Shown here piece after piece: positions 52,205 to 64,000 of a stretch of 64,000 nt of DNA. Source of the DNA: Acanthacorydalis orientalis (Eukaryota; Arthropoda; Insecta; Megaloptera; Corydalidae); the NCBI GenBank assembly GCA_034766995.1, contig CM068316.1, forward strand, positions 13,697,000-13,760,999, read 5' to 3'. How positions within the stretch are numbered: the first letter of the stretch is position 1; every line of letters starts with the position of its first letter. The position numbers and the translations under genes are program-made. Below the pieces are notes generated by a model. That model worked only from the letters and a program-made list of their open reading frames with translations. It did not search any database and had not been told where the DNA came from.

Positions 52205-52308
52205 ATTATATATCTATATATATATCTATCTATATATATATATATATATATATATCTATAACTATCTATGTATATATATATATATATAAACAAAGAGAGA
52301 GAGAGAGA
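52115..52308. repeat. Complex AT/ATCT array ending in (GA)n
   Basis: A long AT run carries ATCTAT units on both flanks and is followed by AAACAAAGAGAGAGAGAGAG. Another AT-before-GA locus. Confidence 0.95.
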
Positions 52309-53007
52309 AATAGGTAGATTAAATAATCATTGATTCTTAATATATGGTCGAATTTCATTCTAAGTGGAGACCAGTAGAATTCCATTGACTAATAAATGGC
52401 TGCTAAGAAAACGTGCTTTTTGAAGTTGATACAGAACTAGAATGAAATAAAGAAAGTACTTTCTAATCTTGATAAATAATAATTAGAATCTGAATTATCA
52501 TCATTATCACTACAATCACTTCACTCATAATTACTTTTCTAAAATATCTAACAGGGAATCATAGAAGTTCTCTTCTAAACACATTTTCTCAATTATTCAT
52601 GTTTAATACAATTAATATTGGAAGAAAAAAATTAAGTGACACAAAATATTTATTATTTTGCAATATATTCAATCACAGTTTTAACTGAATTTAAGTAAAT
52701 TTCACTCTATGAACAAGTTATGGGATTAGCGACGTCAATTAAAAATTAAGAAAAAATAATTGTTCACTCCTAATTTAATCATTCATTAACTGTTTAATCT
52801 TAATCTATATTTTGAGAATGTTATTTAGAATTATATTTAATTAACATATTTGTAAACTGCATATTTTGTATTCACAGACAACATGTTAATATTAAGCAAG
52901 AAATGAAGTGAACATAATATTAAAATAGTTTTGAATATGAATAACTATGAATTATCATTAAATGCAGGAAACATTCTTTACCTTTCTTGTTTCTGTCTCA
53001 TATAAAT

Positions 53008-53008
53008 G

Positions 53009-53069
<61 letters not shown>
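53008..53069. repeat. (AT)n microsatellite
   Basis: About 60 bp after a GTATGTAT edge. Confidence 0.95.
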
Positions 53070-53070
<1 letters not shown>

Positions 53071-53433
53071 TATCAAACATATCCTGTGCAAAGCTGATGT
53101 TTTTGTTACTTGTACGAGTACAGAAATGTATAAAACACGTTTATAAAATATAACCGGATGACATAGGTGTCTGCGGTGACTGTCATGATAGTTATGAAAC
53201 ATGCATGTATATGTGATGCACGTGACGTAATCAAACAATGTAATTGTATGAGATTTATGTTTATATTTTATTTTTTACAATACATTATTAGTGTTTTTAA
53301 AGTTCAGCAGCTAGCTTTTATGCAAATTTTTGTAAAACACTGTTGAAACTTTATGAGACGGTTGAATTGTTTATTATATAATATATAGATATTTTTCTTC
53401 CACAATCTCTATTTTAATTTTTCTCTCTCGCAC

Positions 53434-53436
<3 letters not shown>

Positions 53437-53469
<33 letters not shown>

Positions 53470-53486
53470 GAGAGAGAGAGAGAGAG
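53437..53486. repeat. Compound (AT)n(AC)(GA)n array
   Basis: A 30-bp AT run, a short CA step, then about ten GA units on the plus strand. Confidence 0.95.
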
Positions 53487-53824
53487 AAAGAAAGAACGAA
53501 ATTTTGATTAAAAAGTATCTACACATTAGTAATTTCTATAAATATGTATTTTTTTATGTATTCATATATAAAATTGTTATTATAAATTCAAAAATGAAAT
53601 TCCCTTTCGCTCTATAAACAAGAAACATTTTTTCTAATAAATGTCAATAATTTATTATTAGTTATTTTTGATTTTTACTATCAATGGATATACTATCATT
53701 CTCAGAGCATTTATTATATAGAAAAAATTTAAAAATGATTACCAATAATTATTTTATATTTGTTATTATTATTATTATGCAGATACTTGGATATTTCGTA
53801 CGTGTTTTCTTCTTTATCTTCCCA

Positions 53825-53834
53825 TCTCTCCATT

Positions 53835-53883
<49 letters not shown>

Positions 53884-53884
53884 G
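53825..53884. repeat. Compound (CT)n(AT)n array
   Basis: TTTCTCTCTCTTTCTCTCTC leads into a perfect AT run. Confidence 0.95.
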
Positions 53885-53886
53885 TA

Positions 53887-53985
53887 TAATTAAAAACTGA
53901 TCCTGTGCAGTCATTTTTATTCGTGTTCTGATTGGCTGACAGATAAAAATAATGTATGCACTTCTTACATGGTAACAGAGAAATA

Positions 53986-54060
<75 letters not shown>

Positions 54061-54190
54061 GTATATATATATATACAGTTATTTAAGTATCTTTCTATAA
54101 TTAAAAATCAGATCCGTGTACACTTTTTGGAAATTTTATTCATTTTCTATTTGGTTGATATAAGTCACATGTATGTAGTTCTCTCATGGC
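53887..54190 (+). repeat. Diverged tandem duplication around an AT array
   Basis: TAATTAAAAACTGATCCTGTG at about 53887 and ATAATTAAAAATCAGATCCG at about 54096 begin two related segments. Both continue with a TTTTTATTCRTKTTCTRATTGG-like core (GTTCTGATTGGCTGACA versus TTTCTATTTGGTTGATA) and with ATGTATG and CATGG near the end. Identity is moderate with several indels. The AT array at 53989-54075 lies between them, as in the 43-kb cassette. Confidence 0.6.
53989..54075. repeat. (AT)n array with GTAT units
   Basis: A 62-bp perfect run followed by three GTATATAT units. Confidence 0.96.
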
Positions 54191-54245
54191 GTGCAATGAA
54201 AGAGGGTATACGATTTCAGTTTAAAACTGATAAGAAATTTATTTA

Positions 54246-55884
54246 AAATATTGTATTCACTGAAGATTTAGAGCAAAATTATTATAACACATTTTAACAT
54301 AGAGTTTTGTTGTTAGTTTTCATAAATTTTTCCAATAAAAAATTTAAGACTTGCATTTTACGCAGATTATTTGAAAGTATAATTTGTTAATTTCTGTTAT
54401 TTTTTAGAAGAGAGCGAGCGTTAGTGAACGGGGAGTGAAGTTCTCCTGTATATGTGCGAACGCAGCGTGCAGAGGAGACCCATGGTGTGTGTGTATATAT
54501 TATATTAAAATGGTTATTTTAAATTTTTTGAAAAATCATTGAAATTTAATAAATTAAGAAAAAACAATGCATTATTTTATATTAGAATTTCTTATAATTA
54601 ATTCTTCTGTTGAAGAAAACACTAATATATTATTATAAAACAAAATTTGATAGTAATGTTTTAATATTTTTTTTACAATATGAAATAAGTTTTAATAAAT
54701 TTATTTTACGTTTTCACATGCTTCAAATGCTTTTTGACACTTTTCTCTAAGTAAAAAATAATAAAAATTAAAACAATATTTGAAATTAATTAGTTTTTGT
54801 ATGTGTATAATAAAATGAATACAAGTAAGTGAAACGAAATAAAATTGAAACCATTTATTAAAGTGACTTTATTAAATTATCTAGGAAATACGTCAGTATA
54901 TGAAATAGAGTTTGACATTTGAAATATACACTACTTTATTTGCTGAAAACATCCGGATCGAATTTAAAATTCAGTGCACGGTTGTGACCAAGAAAACATC
55001 TTAAAATAAAATTGTAATACATGAAACCATCGGTGGTTCGATTTTATACGGCCAATGGTAACTATAAAACATACTTCGTATGACAGAACATTTCGTTAAA
55101 ATATATATATGTATGTACCACAAAACCAATACATTTAATGGATTCCTTGCTAAAATTGTATATTTATAGTTACTAGTTTACGAACCAATAAAAACAGAAT
55201 TTCGGTTAGTTATAAATAAAATACAAAAAAGAACATCAAAAATATAGATTTTACTTTTCTGTATTCGTATCAAATTTCATAATTTTTAATTATTATATAT
55301 TAATATATCTACACGAAATTACATTTTAATATAAATTAAATTCGTTACAGGAATGTAATTAAAACCATAAGAATTTTATGAATCGCGAATGTCACATGAT
55401 TTTATTTTTTTAGAATATATTAATTTATATTTTTAGATTTATATATATATATATGTATATAATGTATAGAGAGAGAGAGACAGACAGAAAGAAATAGATA
55501 AACATGAAAATATTTTTAATTTTAAAGATTTAGTAGAATTACGTTACGATTAAACTTTCTTAAATGTTAGAAATACTTTATGAACTCATTAAATCTGCTT
55601 TTAGAGATCGAAATTGAAATCTTACAGTTAATATAAAGTATCTCTAGGTTAGAAACTGAGAGACCTTTAAATGAACTCTTAGTGCCTCAATATTAACTAG
55701 CCGTTTACAAACGAAAACTGTGCCGTATTAAAAATCAGTTTTAATAGAAATTGTTTCTACTACTCTAAATATTATAATTTTATATCGTCTACTTTGTATA
55801 TTTGTAAGAATTTATAATTATTTACAAGTTCCATGTTGTTCATTTCATAAAGAAATATTTATATAATATAACTAGAGATAAAAA
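54246..55884. other. AT-rich spacer
   Basis: A short GC-normal island lies at 54410-54490 (GAGCGAGCGTTAGTGAACGG and nearby), followed by a small GTGTGTGT tract. No gene or RNA is recognised. GGTGGTTCGATT at 55032 resembles a tRNA T-arm but has no cloverleaf context. Confidence 0.5.
55439..55484. repeat. Compound (AT)n(GA)n array
   Basis: AT run, then GTATATAATGTATA, then GAGAGAGAGA and GACAGACAG. Confidence 0.9.
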
Positions 55885-55886
55885 AA

Positions 55887-56181
55887 CAGGGTGTATCATG
55901 TTTTTCTGTAATAAATTGTTAATTTATTTCATTACATATTATTTTATTTTTCGATAATACATAGGAAATATCCGATTAATAAAAGATATACTTTTTATAA
56001 AGATTGTTTACTTAATTATGGATTCAAATTTGTCATTTTTTCGACAACGGATTCGTCAGTTACCTGCCAATTAGATCAAAGTTATACAAAATAATGGCGA
56101 ACATTTTGAGGATTAAAATGTATTCTATTTTTCGCATTCATTTTCTATAAAAAACAATACCGATTTAAATTGGACACCTAA
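55887..56181 (+). mobile_element. Tc1/mariner-superfamily relic with C-terminal codons
   Basis: A frame at 56036-56118 reads FFRQRIRQLPAN*IKVIQNN followed by GEHFED and a stop. This matches the end of transposases of the type LR.RI..AC..I.......V..RI..CIQNNGGHFE(H/D). The minus-strand sequence at 56181 reads TTAGGTGTCCAATTTAAATC. The left side at 55887 reads CAGGGTGTATCATGTTTTTC. GGTGTnnnA at both ends suggests terminal repeats of a heavily deleted element of about 295 bp, with TA next to the right end. The left end is less certain. Confidence 0.5.
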
Positions 56182-56246
56182 TATATAAATAAAATAACTG
56201 ATGTAAAATATTTGATAACTTAATTATATTTATTTTTTAATTATAT

Positions 56247-56791
56247 TAGGTTGGTAGGAAAATAAATGCGGTTTTCTCAATTCTATATTTAAGTTTTTTA
56301 ATGAAAATTCATGTTGATATTTTAAAAAACATTTTTCGGTCTGTATTTTGGTAACATCAACTTTGGTTTTATTACTTCTGCTTCAAATTGGGTTATTGAA
56401 TTATGATGGAAATATGAATTGATGGAAAAGAAGAAAATAACAGTAATTTTTTGTATGCGTTCAAAACGGGTATTGAAGCAGCAAGAACTGCTTGTTAACT
56501 AAATGATGCTTTTTGTGTGGGTACTCTTAAGGAACGTACGGTATAATGCTGGTTCCAAAAATTTCGTATTGAGGATGAGAGCCTTGAGATGAAGAAGGCC
56601 CCGGGTGTGCTTCAGTTCATAACAATCAACTGAAGGCGTTAGTTGAAACCGAACCACGCACAACAATTCAAGAGCTTGCACAAAATTTAGGAATTATTTA
56701 TTCAACAGTTCTGGACCACTTCAAACACAAACCACTTAAATCAATTAAAATTTGAAGGTCATGAATTTCAGTTATTTTTCTACCATCGTAA
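56247..56791 (+). mobile_element. Truncated mariner, copy F of six
   Basis: The left end TTAGGTTGGTAGGAAAATAA and the right end TTATTTTTCTACCATCGTAA are inverted repeats with TA outside (56245-56246, 56792-56793). At 545 bp this is the shortest copy. After ATGGAAAAGAAG at about 56424 the codons for FKTG, EAARTAC, NDAF, GTLKERTV, SVHNNQLKALVETEPRTTIQ and ELAQNLG can be followed with frameshifts and stops to LDHFKH. The 3' side retains only AAATTTGAAGGTCATGAATT before the terminal repeat, so its deletion junction is not identical to that of copies C and D. Confidence 0.9.
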
Positions 56792-56794
56792 TAG

Positions 56795-57295
56795 CAAAAT
56801 TAGTACAATAGATCCGTTTCCAAAAATGACAAGTACATAATATACAGGTTTTTTTGTTGCTACCGATTTTTAGACAACTATAAATAAAATACCACGATCT
56901 AATAAGATAGCTGTTTGATTAACAATATTTTTTAAATATAAATATTTGTTACTTTTAATATATTTTTTTAAAATATTATTGGAGAAGTTTTATAATTTAA
57001 GTGGATATTATTTTAATACAAAAAATCAAATAGAGAAACAAATATTTTCCATAAAAATACTTGAATTTGGTAGGAAATATACGTTTAATAACAATAGATA
57101 GACACAAAGATATATGAATTGAATTCAGATACATGAAAATAAATAAGGCCGAATAGAACTGATATAATTTAAAATTGTATATTACTAGAAACTTATATAT
57201 TTCTACAAATTTCACAATCCAATATATAGATTCGTATAAAGAATACAATATAAAAAATATACAAGCGAATTCGTGTACATACGAAGATGCATGCA

Positions 57296-57326
<31 letters not shown>

Positions 57327-57836
57327 GAAAAAAAATATTTTTAATACAACAATAATAAATTGATCCCAAGAGATACGATTGTCGTTCAGTTTTTTATATA
57401 CAAATTTTATTTTTCACTGGAAAAAACATATTTTTTTAATTAAAATTTTATTTTCATTTGTGTATTTTTTATTAAATTTTGTCATAAACAAGAAATATGT
57501 TGTAAATAGGTCTTCTATTCAAACATGATGTAATAAATTATTATTCTATTATATATATATATACACGGTATGAAATAAAGCGCAAGAAAATTTATTTTTA
57601 ATAATTATGTATTTAAAATTAAATTTATTTTAATATGGTATTTCGGAGAAGATTTAATTTTAAATGAAAAATGTATGTATGCTTTCATTTTATGTATCAA
57701 TATTTATAATACACGGATTAGTTAAAAGTAGAGATTTTTCAGAATAAAGTTAAATTATTTTTTAAGTAAGTTTATTCTTTATTTTTAATTGACAGATTCA
57801 ATGAACAGAAGTCGGTTAAGATAACACCTAAAAGTG

Positions 57837-57893
<57 letters not shown>

Positions 57894-58330
57894 GTTATTT
57901 TTTTCGACTAACTGATATGTTAATAATTCCCTTTAACTTAAAATATAATTAACTTTTCATGATAATTAAATTGTACAACGTTTGCAATTTAATAAATTAG
58001 TAATATGACATGCTTTGTGTTTAGAAGAGAATATCAAACTTTTGTTAAAGTTAGTAAGGTCAAAATGTTACATATTCACTTTCATGAATAGACATCGTGT
58101 CAAATATTTCCCTTCAATATAACATTTTTGACATGTTATAAAATCTTTACTTTGGTATGCACCAAAGTGTTAAAAAAATATGCATTATTTACTTGTTACA
58201 TCGTAGTTGCATACATTGTTATAAAACGAGAAAAATAGGTCATTTCGGGACATAAACCACATAAAATATGTAACAAAGAGTACGCAACAATGCTTTACGA
58301 CATGTAGTACATCAATTGTTGTAAAAATAA
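56795..58330. other. AT-rich desert
   Basis: No recognised gene. AT arrays lie at 57296-57323 and 57548-57562. Confidence 0.5.
57839..57891. repeat. (AT)n microsatellite
   Basis: 53-bp perfect array. Confidence 0.95.
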
Positions 58331-58334
58331 AAAA

Positions 58335-58720
58335 AAATCACCCGTCCCAACGTCAAGCGCATTTTTCCGGTTGTTGGCACCGAACAAAAAAAAATACTCT
58401 TAAAAAATACAAAAGGGGAAAGAGTGCTCGGTAAATTTTCACACACGAGTGTTAACGGAAATGTAATGAATCCGACCGCTGGTAAGGAAATGTTAACAGG
58501 AAAGACAAAGGTTTCCGTTCGCGTACAAATCCGCGTGTGCGGAACAAGGAGCGTACTATTGATTTATGTTTGGTCAAGAAACCGATATTTTCACATGTCT
58601 GCCTCTCTATACCTACACAGCTCCAGTAGTCACTCGGTTAAGTGTTTGCAAGGAAAAGAACAATTGCCTCTCGATATGAAACTTTTATTTTCAGAATTAG
58701 CCAATAAATATCTTTAAGTA
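58335..58720 (+). other. Balanced-composition island with 97-codon frame
   Basis: For almost 400 bases the composition is close to normal, with many CG dinucleotides (CCGTCCCAACGTCAAGCGC, TTCGCGTACAAATCCGCG). A frame from 58424 (GTG) to TAA at 58717 includes MNPTAGKEMLTGKTKVSVRV and HMSASLYLHSSSSHSVKC. GCTGGTAAGG at 58479 would be a strong 5' splice donor. No domain is recognised and no acceptor-like site sits where an exon would need it. It may be a piece of an unknown gene or an unlisted repeat. Confidence 0.3.
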
Positions 58721-60344
58721 GCATTGATACGACATCGAGTCTTAATTGACGGTCTACATTAGTTTTAACGCACTGAAATTATTCCGTATCTGTTCGTTAG
58801 AATTATTTTCGTTAACTTCTTTACTTTTTATAATATCATTGAAATCATCTCGATAATAAAAATAACAAGAGATCGGTTCATTACTCAAGAAATTTAATCA
58901 GAAAGATTCTCATCAATTTAAGAAGATTTTATATGTATAATAGTATCAGATTCTTTATTGTTTTCTTTACTAAAAATTTTATTATCTATAATCATTCTAT
59001 ATTTTATTTAAAATGTTGATTAGTTATTTCTTTATATTTATATAATAGTATATATATATATATATAATCATCCATTATTTAATACTACTATACAGATACC
59101 TCTTATTTCTTCAGTTTAAACAATCTATTGTTCCTCTTTTTAACTCATTTCTAATGGATTTGGAGACAATAAAATTTTTGTTAGTCTTTTTTGAGGTAAT
59201 GCAAACTTATGTAAGATATATGATGTTTTTAAAGTAATTCATTTTTAATTCATAGCTTCTATTCAATACTTCCAGTGGTAAATATGTATTTTTTTTTCTT
59301 GTAATATAATCTATCTATTTAATTTTCATTTTTTTTATTTTTTATTACAATGTCTCTAATTGCTGTGTGTTTTAACTTCAATTCTATTATAAATATTATA
59401 AATACTTTTATTTCTTTGCATGTTACCTGAAATTGCTAAATTATTTTAGAATTAAAATTCCATGTTTTATTTTCATGGGTGAAAACAATTATAATACATT
59501 TGTTTAACATTTATGAAACAAGTATAAGCTTTCATTTAAATATTGAATCATTTTGTTCACATAGACATCATTCTGTTTTCATTCTTTCGATCTTCCTAAA
59601 TAAATGATATATTTGACCAGAGATTGACTTAAACGCATGCTTCAACATGTTTTCAGGTTATGTACTTTCTATTTTTATCTTAAAGGTAAGGAAGTAGAGT
59701 AGAATAGAGTTTGAGATGAAGTGATAGAGTTTTAATTTTTTTATTATAGTTTATGTCGAGACATATTTTTAAACTGAATTTGTCAGTAAAATTGTATATT
59801 CAGTTTAAATAACAGAATGTTTCGTTCAAATAAATTATATCATATTTTTATTATTCCGGTAACTTGATGAATATTAATATTAAATGTCACAAATGATACA
59901 TCCTTGATATAATAATATTTCCTCCTCTTCAATGAATTATATATCGTTAATAATACTAAACATGTTAATTAATTTCATTGACTCCTATTTCTTGTGTATC
60001 AATTATTTTTCTGAAAATATCATAAAGTATTCCTTTTTTTCACGATTCGTTTAAATTTTTGATTTATTTTTCGATTTGGTTTCAAAATCTTTGTTTTTTT
60101 TTTAATATTCAGTCATTTTCTTTTACTGCTTTGAATTTTTTGTTGATAATGTTATGAGCAAACGAATGTGTTTAGTTTTAAATATCTAAATTATTATTTC
60201 TTTATCTCCCAATTCATTTAATTATATAATTTACAATAAAAAAATATTTTCGAAATACCTTTCCTCATATCACGTATCTTATTCAGTTTTATTTATTTTT
60301 CATTATTTATGTAGTTTTACTGATTTTGTTGGGTTTATACACAC

Positions 60345-60371
60345 ACAAACACACACACACACATATATATA

Positions 60372-60410
<39 letters not shown>
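60345..60410. repeat. Compound (CA)n(AT)n array
   Basis: ACACACACAAACACACACAC leads into an AT run with one TTTATA interruption. Confidence 0.95.
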
Positions 60411-60416
<6 letters not shown>

Positions 60417-60483
60417 GAACATATATATAAAGACACATTTAAAATGAAAGAAGCTTATTACCTGCAGTGCAATGTTAGAAATT

Positions 60484-60484
<1 letters not shown>

Positions 60485-60582
<98 letters not shown>

Positions 60583-60585
60583 AAT
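60485..60585. repeat. (AT)n array with GTGTGT and CATA interruptions
   Basis: 50-bp AT run, then GTGTGTAT, then AT with a CATA unit. Confidence 0.95.
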
Positions 60586-61369
60586 ATAAAGTAAATATCA
60601 ATATTTTTTTATTTTGATCAAAACTTTTACTTACATTGGGTTAAGTTTATACATTAATTAGAGTTCTTTTTTATTTAGAAGCTGTCCCTGTAACGTTTTT
60701 TATATAGTGTTTAGTCATGTATGCTTTTAATGTTTGTTTCTAAGAAGAAAACTAGGATTTTCGTTTTTGCATTTACTAATCAAACTGGAAATTGAGAAAC
60801 TACAATAATTTAAAACATTTTTTTTATATTGCTCTCTATTCTTGGGGATATAAATAATATTTTTTTACAATTGCTACAAACCTATTGCACTCTGCTAAAC
60901 AGTATGAATCAACGACGTCTTATTCGTTTGAAACGAATTAATCAAAGCTTTAAAAAAAAATCCAAATTGTACATAAAAACAAAGTTATGTAAAATATTTA
61001 TAGACGTAATTAATTATTAATGTAAAAGAGATTTAATTATTTTCACAAATTATGATTGTTTTACACAATTCAATTAAAACCAATATGTTTAACTTACCAA
61101 ATTATATAATGACAATAAAGGGGACTCACCTGAAACAAACAAAAGAATTTTAATGAGAATTTATTTTGAATGTAATACAAATAGTGTATTCTAGAAATTT
61201 TGTATTTCTTAATTAACATCTTTTATGTTATTTGAGACAATTATAACAAAACGACTACAAATTTAAATTATAAATATATATTGCATTTTATTAAAAATAA
61301 TATCGAAAATTAAGATGGATTTATAATTAAATTATTTCCCTTATATAAGGTTATTCAATTTTATATAAT

Positions 61370-61372
<3 letters not shown>

Positions 61373-61438
<66 letters not shown>
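61373..61438. repeat. Compound (CA)n(AT)n array
   Basis: About seven CA units followed by a 53-bp perfect AT run. Confidence 0.95.
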
Positions 61439-61441
<3 letters not shown>

Positions 61442-61787
61442 TATATTAATAAATATGTATATGTTTCTTTACAATGTTCGAAGTGGTAATTTCGTTTATT
61501 TGACAGAATTGTTATCTGACGGCTATGAGTACGCACTATTTAAATAAAACAGAATAAAAGTCAAAATAAAGGGAGTGAACTGAAGCAAATGATTCAATAG
61601 AAATATATATGCTTTCTACTCGAGAGGTCTGAGATCGCGTGTGTTTAATCAACCATTCGAAAATGAGGTTTTCAGCAGTTCCTTCAATCTTTGCATCAGT
61701 ATTTGTGCATTATTTTATACGAATCAAGAAGTTTATATCAAATTTATTACTTTTACGTTTACTTTATAAAATATGGATACACCTATG

Positions 61788-61826
<39 letters not shown>

Positions 61827-63289
61827 CGAGGTTATATAAAAATAAATTCTACGTAGTCGAAGGAGAAAGCAAATTCCTGTCAATAAGTAAATATTAAAAA
61901 TTAGTAACGTCACTTCAGTAAAACAGAATGCATGTTCAATCCTATGAATAATTTAAATATGACTTTTAAATATTATCTAAAAATAAATTATTTTGTTAAT
62001 GAAAATACAAATAAAATAATGTAACACGCTTCTGTTACCTTTGTAATGTAAATATTATTCAAAAGTTCATTTGATAATATATTTAAATATTCAATGCGAA
62101 TATCGCATGTAACGATAAAAAAACAGAGTATAATTGTGGATTGATAATTAAATTTCTAAAATGGTACAAAACGCTTTAGGGTATTATAAATATGATTCAA
62201 AAATATTATTCATGTGTTCGAAATACTGATTTTTTAGTTGTTAGCAGTGTGTTTCTTATGTTGCTTTTCTTTTGTACGTTCTTTTTTCATATCTTTTTGG
62301 CGTGTCTTCCTTTTATTTATCTTCAGATCTGTCAAGGGACTTTTTATAATGATTCTGTGCTATATTCTTATCCCTTAGACTCTCGTCCCATTTTATTAAA
62401 TGGCTAACTATTATTTTTATTTGATGATACGATCTATTACTCTTATAATGTCGATTTCGTGTTTTTATTAGTGTGAGAATTCGAAGGTCATATTTAATTT
62501 TATTTAATAGAAGATGGAATTATAATTGACATTTAGAGTAATTAAATAAGAGTTTGAAAGAAACTAAAACTTCTAACTACAAGACATATTAGCGAACTGA
62601 ATTATTTTTCTGTTTGTAATTTATTAAGTTTTATCTTTTACAAATTCTTGAAAATAAAGGAATTTGGAAGACCTTAAATTCAGTATTGTGATAAAGTAAA
62701 AATTTTATATGTATTATAAATTTACAAAATATTATGAATCTATATAATACTATATTTATATAAAGAACAGTTGAACACTTTTTATATAATACAGATAATG
62801 CTATTTAGAGAATTTCGTATCAACCTGCAATATTTTCAAATGTGAAAAATTAACATTAACTACACTAAAGTATCAAGTATCCACATTCATATCGGATTTT
62901 GTAGCTGCAAACGAGATTTTGTCTATATTCAAGAAGTGAGAAAATGAAAATGAGGAAAATGATTCTTGAATACGGTAGAGTTTAAACTATTTTTTCAATT
63001 TAATTTAATATTCATCAATTAATATTATATATTTTCGAAAAAGGAACTAGTATTAATTTATTTTTCTGCAAATATTTACTTTTGGACTCAAATGAGAAGT
63101 AATAGGATTTTTTTAAATTACATACATGAGAAGTATTTTTATATGTGGTAATAAAAATATTACATTCGACAATATACACATTTTTAAAATACTTTCAATA
63201 TACTGAGTACCAATTTGGATCCATTATATTATAATATTAAGAATAATTTTCTAGAAAAATCAGAATTTACGACACGTACTTCAAAGCAC

Positions 63290-64000
63290 AAAAAAAGAAA
63301 CCAGTGACATTTTCAATACCACGTAACGCGTCCGTAATGGAAAAAATATTCAAACATAATTATAAAACAGCGTATCATCGAAGGTTCCTTCACAAATGTA
63401 GAATTTTCAATACTATAATATCATCGGTGAAAACTTAATGTAGCCAGCAAACCCATCACACTATATCCCATGCGAGTCATTTCCTATCGGCTTTTTAGAG
63501 GTTTTCTCCCCACCCTTCTATTATCATCGTTCGTATCTTAAGACGCGAAGCAAAACGGCACATCAAGAAGCTGAAAACAGGTCACAGGTCACGAAGATAA
63601 CACATTCGTATCCTATACGTTGATCTTTGTCACACATGAACCCGATTCAGATATGCGGTGTACACTGAAAACCACATACATAAATGGCACAAATACTCTG
63701 GCAGACAAACACAAACTCGTGTTGTAGATAGGAACACAGAATCGTATTCATACTTTTTTTTTAGGAAAAAATCATCGTTGTATACATTATATGTATATAT
63801 AATTGTATAGATGTATATATAATTGTTCAAAAACAACTCTTCCATTAAATGAAGTGTAGGTGTGTTCCTCATGGGTTGTTAGTACGAGATGAGAGAATAT
63901 AGTGTGTGTTCTTGCGTATTTACATCTGGACTCCGTGTTTAATGTGAGTTTAAAACAGCTATAGAAACGATTTTAATTAAATTAAAATCTGTATCGTACT
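63290..64000. other. Balanced-composition segment at window end
   Basis: From about 63290 the A/T monotony breaks, with stretches such as CACGTAACGCGTCCGTAATG and TCCCCACCCTTC. The frames are short on both strands, including one on the minus strand at 63630-63872 that does not resemble a known protein. The composition and the DR1 motif would suit a regulatory region or the approach to a gene beyond the right edge, but nothing in the window proves this. Confidence 0.3.
63579..63591 (+). promoter_or_regulatory. Perfect nuclear-receptor DR1 motif
   Basis: AGGTCACAGGTCA is two perfect AGGTCA half-sites in direct orientation with one base between them. This is the consensus site for RXR/USP- or HNF4-type receptors. 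It lies in the balanced-composition segment at the right end. A perfect 13-bp match is unlikely by chance in such AT-rich DNA, but occupancy is unknown. Confidence 0.5.

Larger units (their letters stand above)
51777..53886. other. Microsatellite-rich AT region
   Basis: No gene recognised. Between 53214 and 53232 an E-box CACGTG overlaps a CRE-like TGACGTAA, with no gene in view. Confidence 0.5.
58721..63290. other. AT-rich region without recognised genes
   Basis: Frames at 60829 and 62192 match no domain. The latter, 71 codons, has one hydrophobic stretch (VFLMLLFFCTFFFHIFLAC), which is common chance content in T-rich DNA. AT arrays lie at 59049 and 61792-61818 (the latter followed by GAGAGCGAG). 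Confidence 0.5.

Noticed and set aside
53214..53232. Overlapping E-box CACGTG and CRE-like TGACGTAA
   Set aside because: Short motifs with no adjacent gene. Mentioned only within a spacer entry.
55026..55065. tRNA-like T-arm motif GGTGGTTCGATT
   Set aside because: No matching acceptor, D or anticodon arms could be placed around it.
62192..62407. Frame with a strong hydrophobic segment, possible membrane protein
   Set aside because: T-rich DNA often encodes Phe/Leu runs. No start context, splice sites or conserved motif support a gene.

Overview
This window looks like non-coding, very AT-rich nuclear DNA of an animal, most likely an arthropod. By eye G+C is roughly a fifth to a quarter. No complete gene is visible. 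There are no bacterial-type operons, no rRNA or tRNA genes, and no CRISPR array. Eukaryotic signs are many mariner-type transposons flanked by TA duplications, two LINE reverse-transcriptase C-terminal relics, a probable LTR-element remnant, and about 80 long perfect (AT)n arrays spaced roughly every kilobase. The arthropod suggestion rests on the LINE tail at 37.6 kb, the short repeat at 1.0 kb and the mariner types. It is inference from remembered family features, not a database result.

Layout. 0-2.7 kb: (AT)n arrays separate three higher-complexity islands. Two are exon-like, with acceptor-like sites and coding-like reading frames, but both are broken by stops. The third resembles a dispersed arthropod repeat. 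2.7-13.2 kb: AT-rich desert with a LINE relic at 9.6 kb. 13.2-18.5 kb: two truncated mariners (13.26 and 17.9 kb), a nearly full-length dead mariner of the Hsmar1/cecropia type (15.37-16.51 kb), a CpG-containing cysteine-rich open frame (14.65 kb) and a hAT-like end (17.12 kb). 19-24 kb: microsatellites. 23.98-24.36 kb: possible LTR with an 18-bp HSE-like palindrome, TATA box and three tandem AATAAA-bearing repeats. 26.9-27.5 kb: minus-strand truncated mariner with the best-preserved reading frame. 30.64-31.47 kb: a second mariner type with both inverted ends and a broken transposase. 36.6-37.8 kb: a mariner relic, then a minus-strand LINE tail. 43-46 kb: duplicated microsatellite cassette and another truncated mariner. 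48.8-51.8 kb: 104-bp tandem duplication, a faint mariner relic and another truncated mariner. 54-57 kb: diverged duplication, a short Tc1/mariner relic and the sixth truncated mariner. 58.3-58.7 kb and 63.3-64 kb: islands of more ordinary base composition, the last carrying a perfect nuclear-receptor DR1 motif.

The main pattern is one mariner family present six times. Each copy is 545-573 bp, has both terminal repeats and TA target duplications, keeps only the N-terminal helix-turn-helix part of the transposase and lacks the whole catalytic domain. This is a non-autonomous, MITE-like derivative that must have been moved by an enzyme supplied elsewhere. A second pattern is that (AT)n arrays fused to (GA)n always have the same polarity. 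All transposase frames seen carry frameshifts, stops or lost catalytic residues, so nothing here looks able to move itself today.
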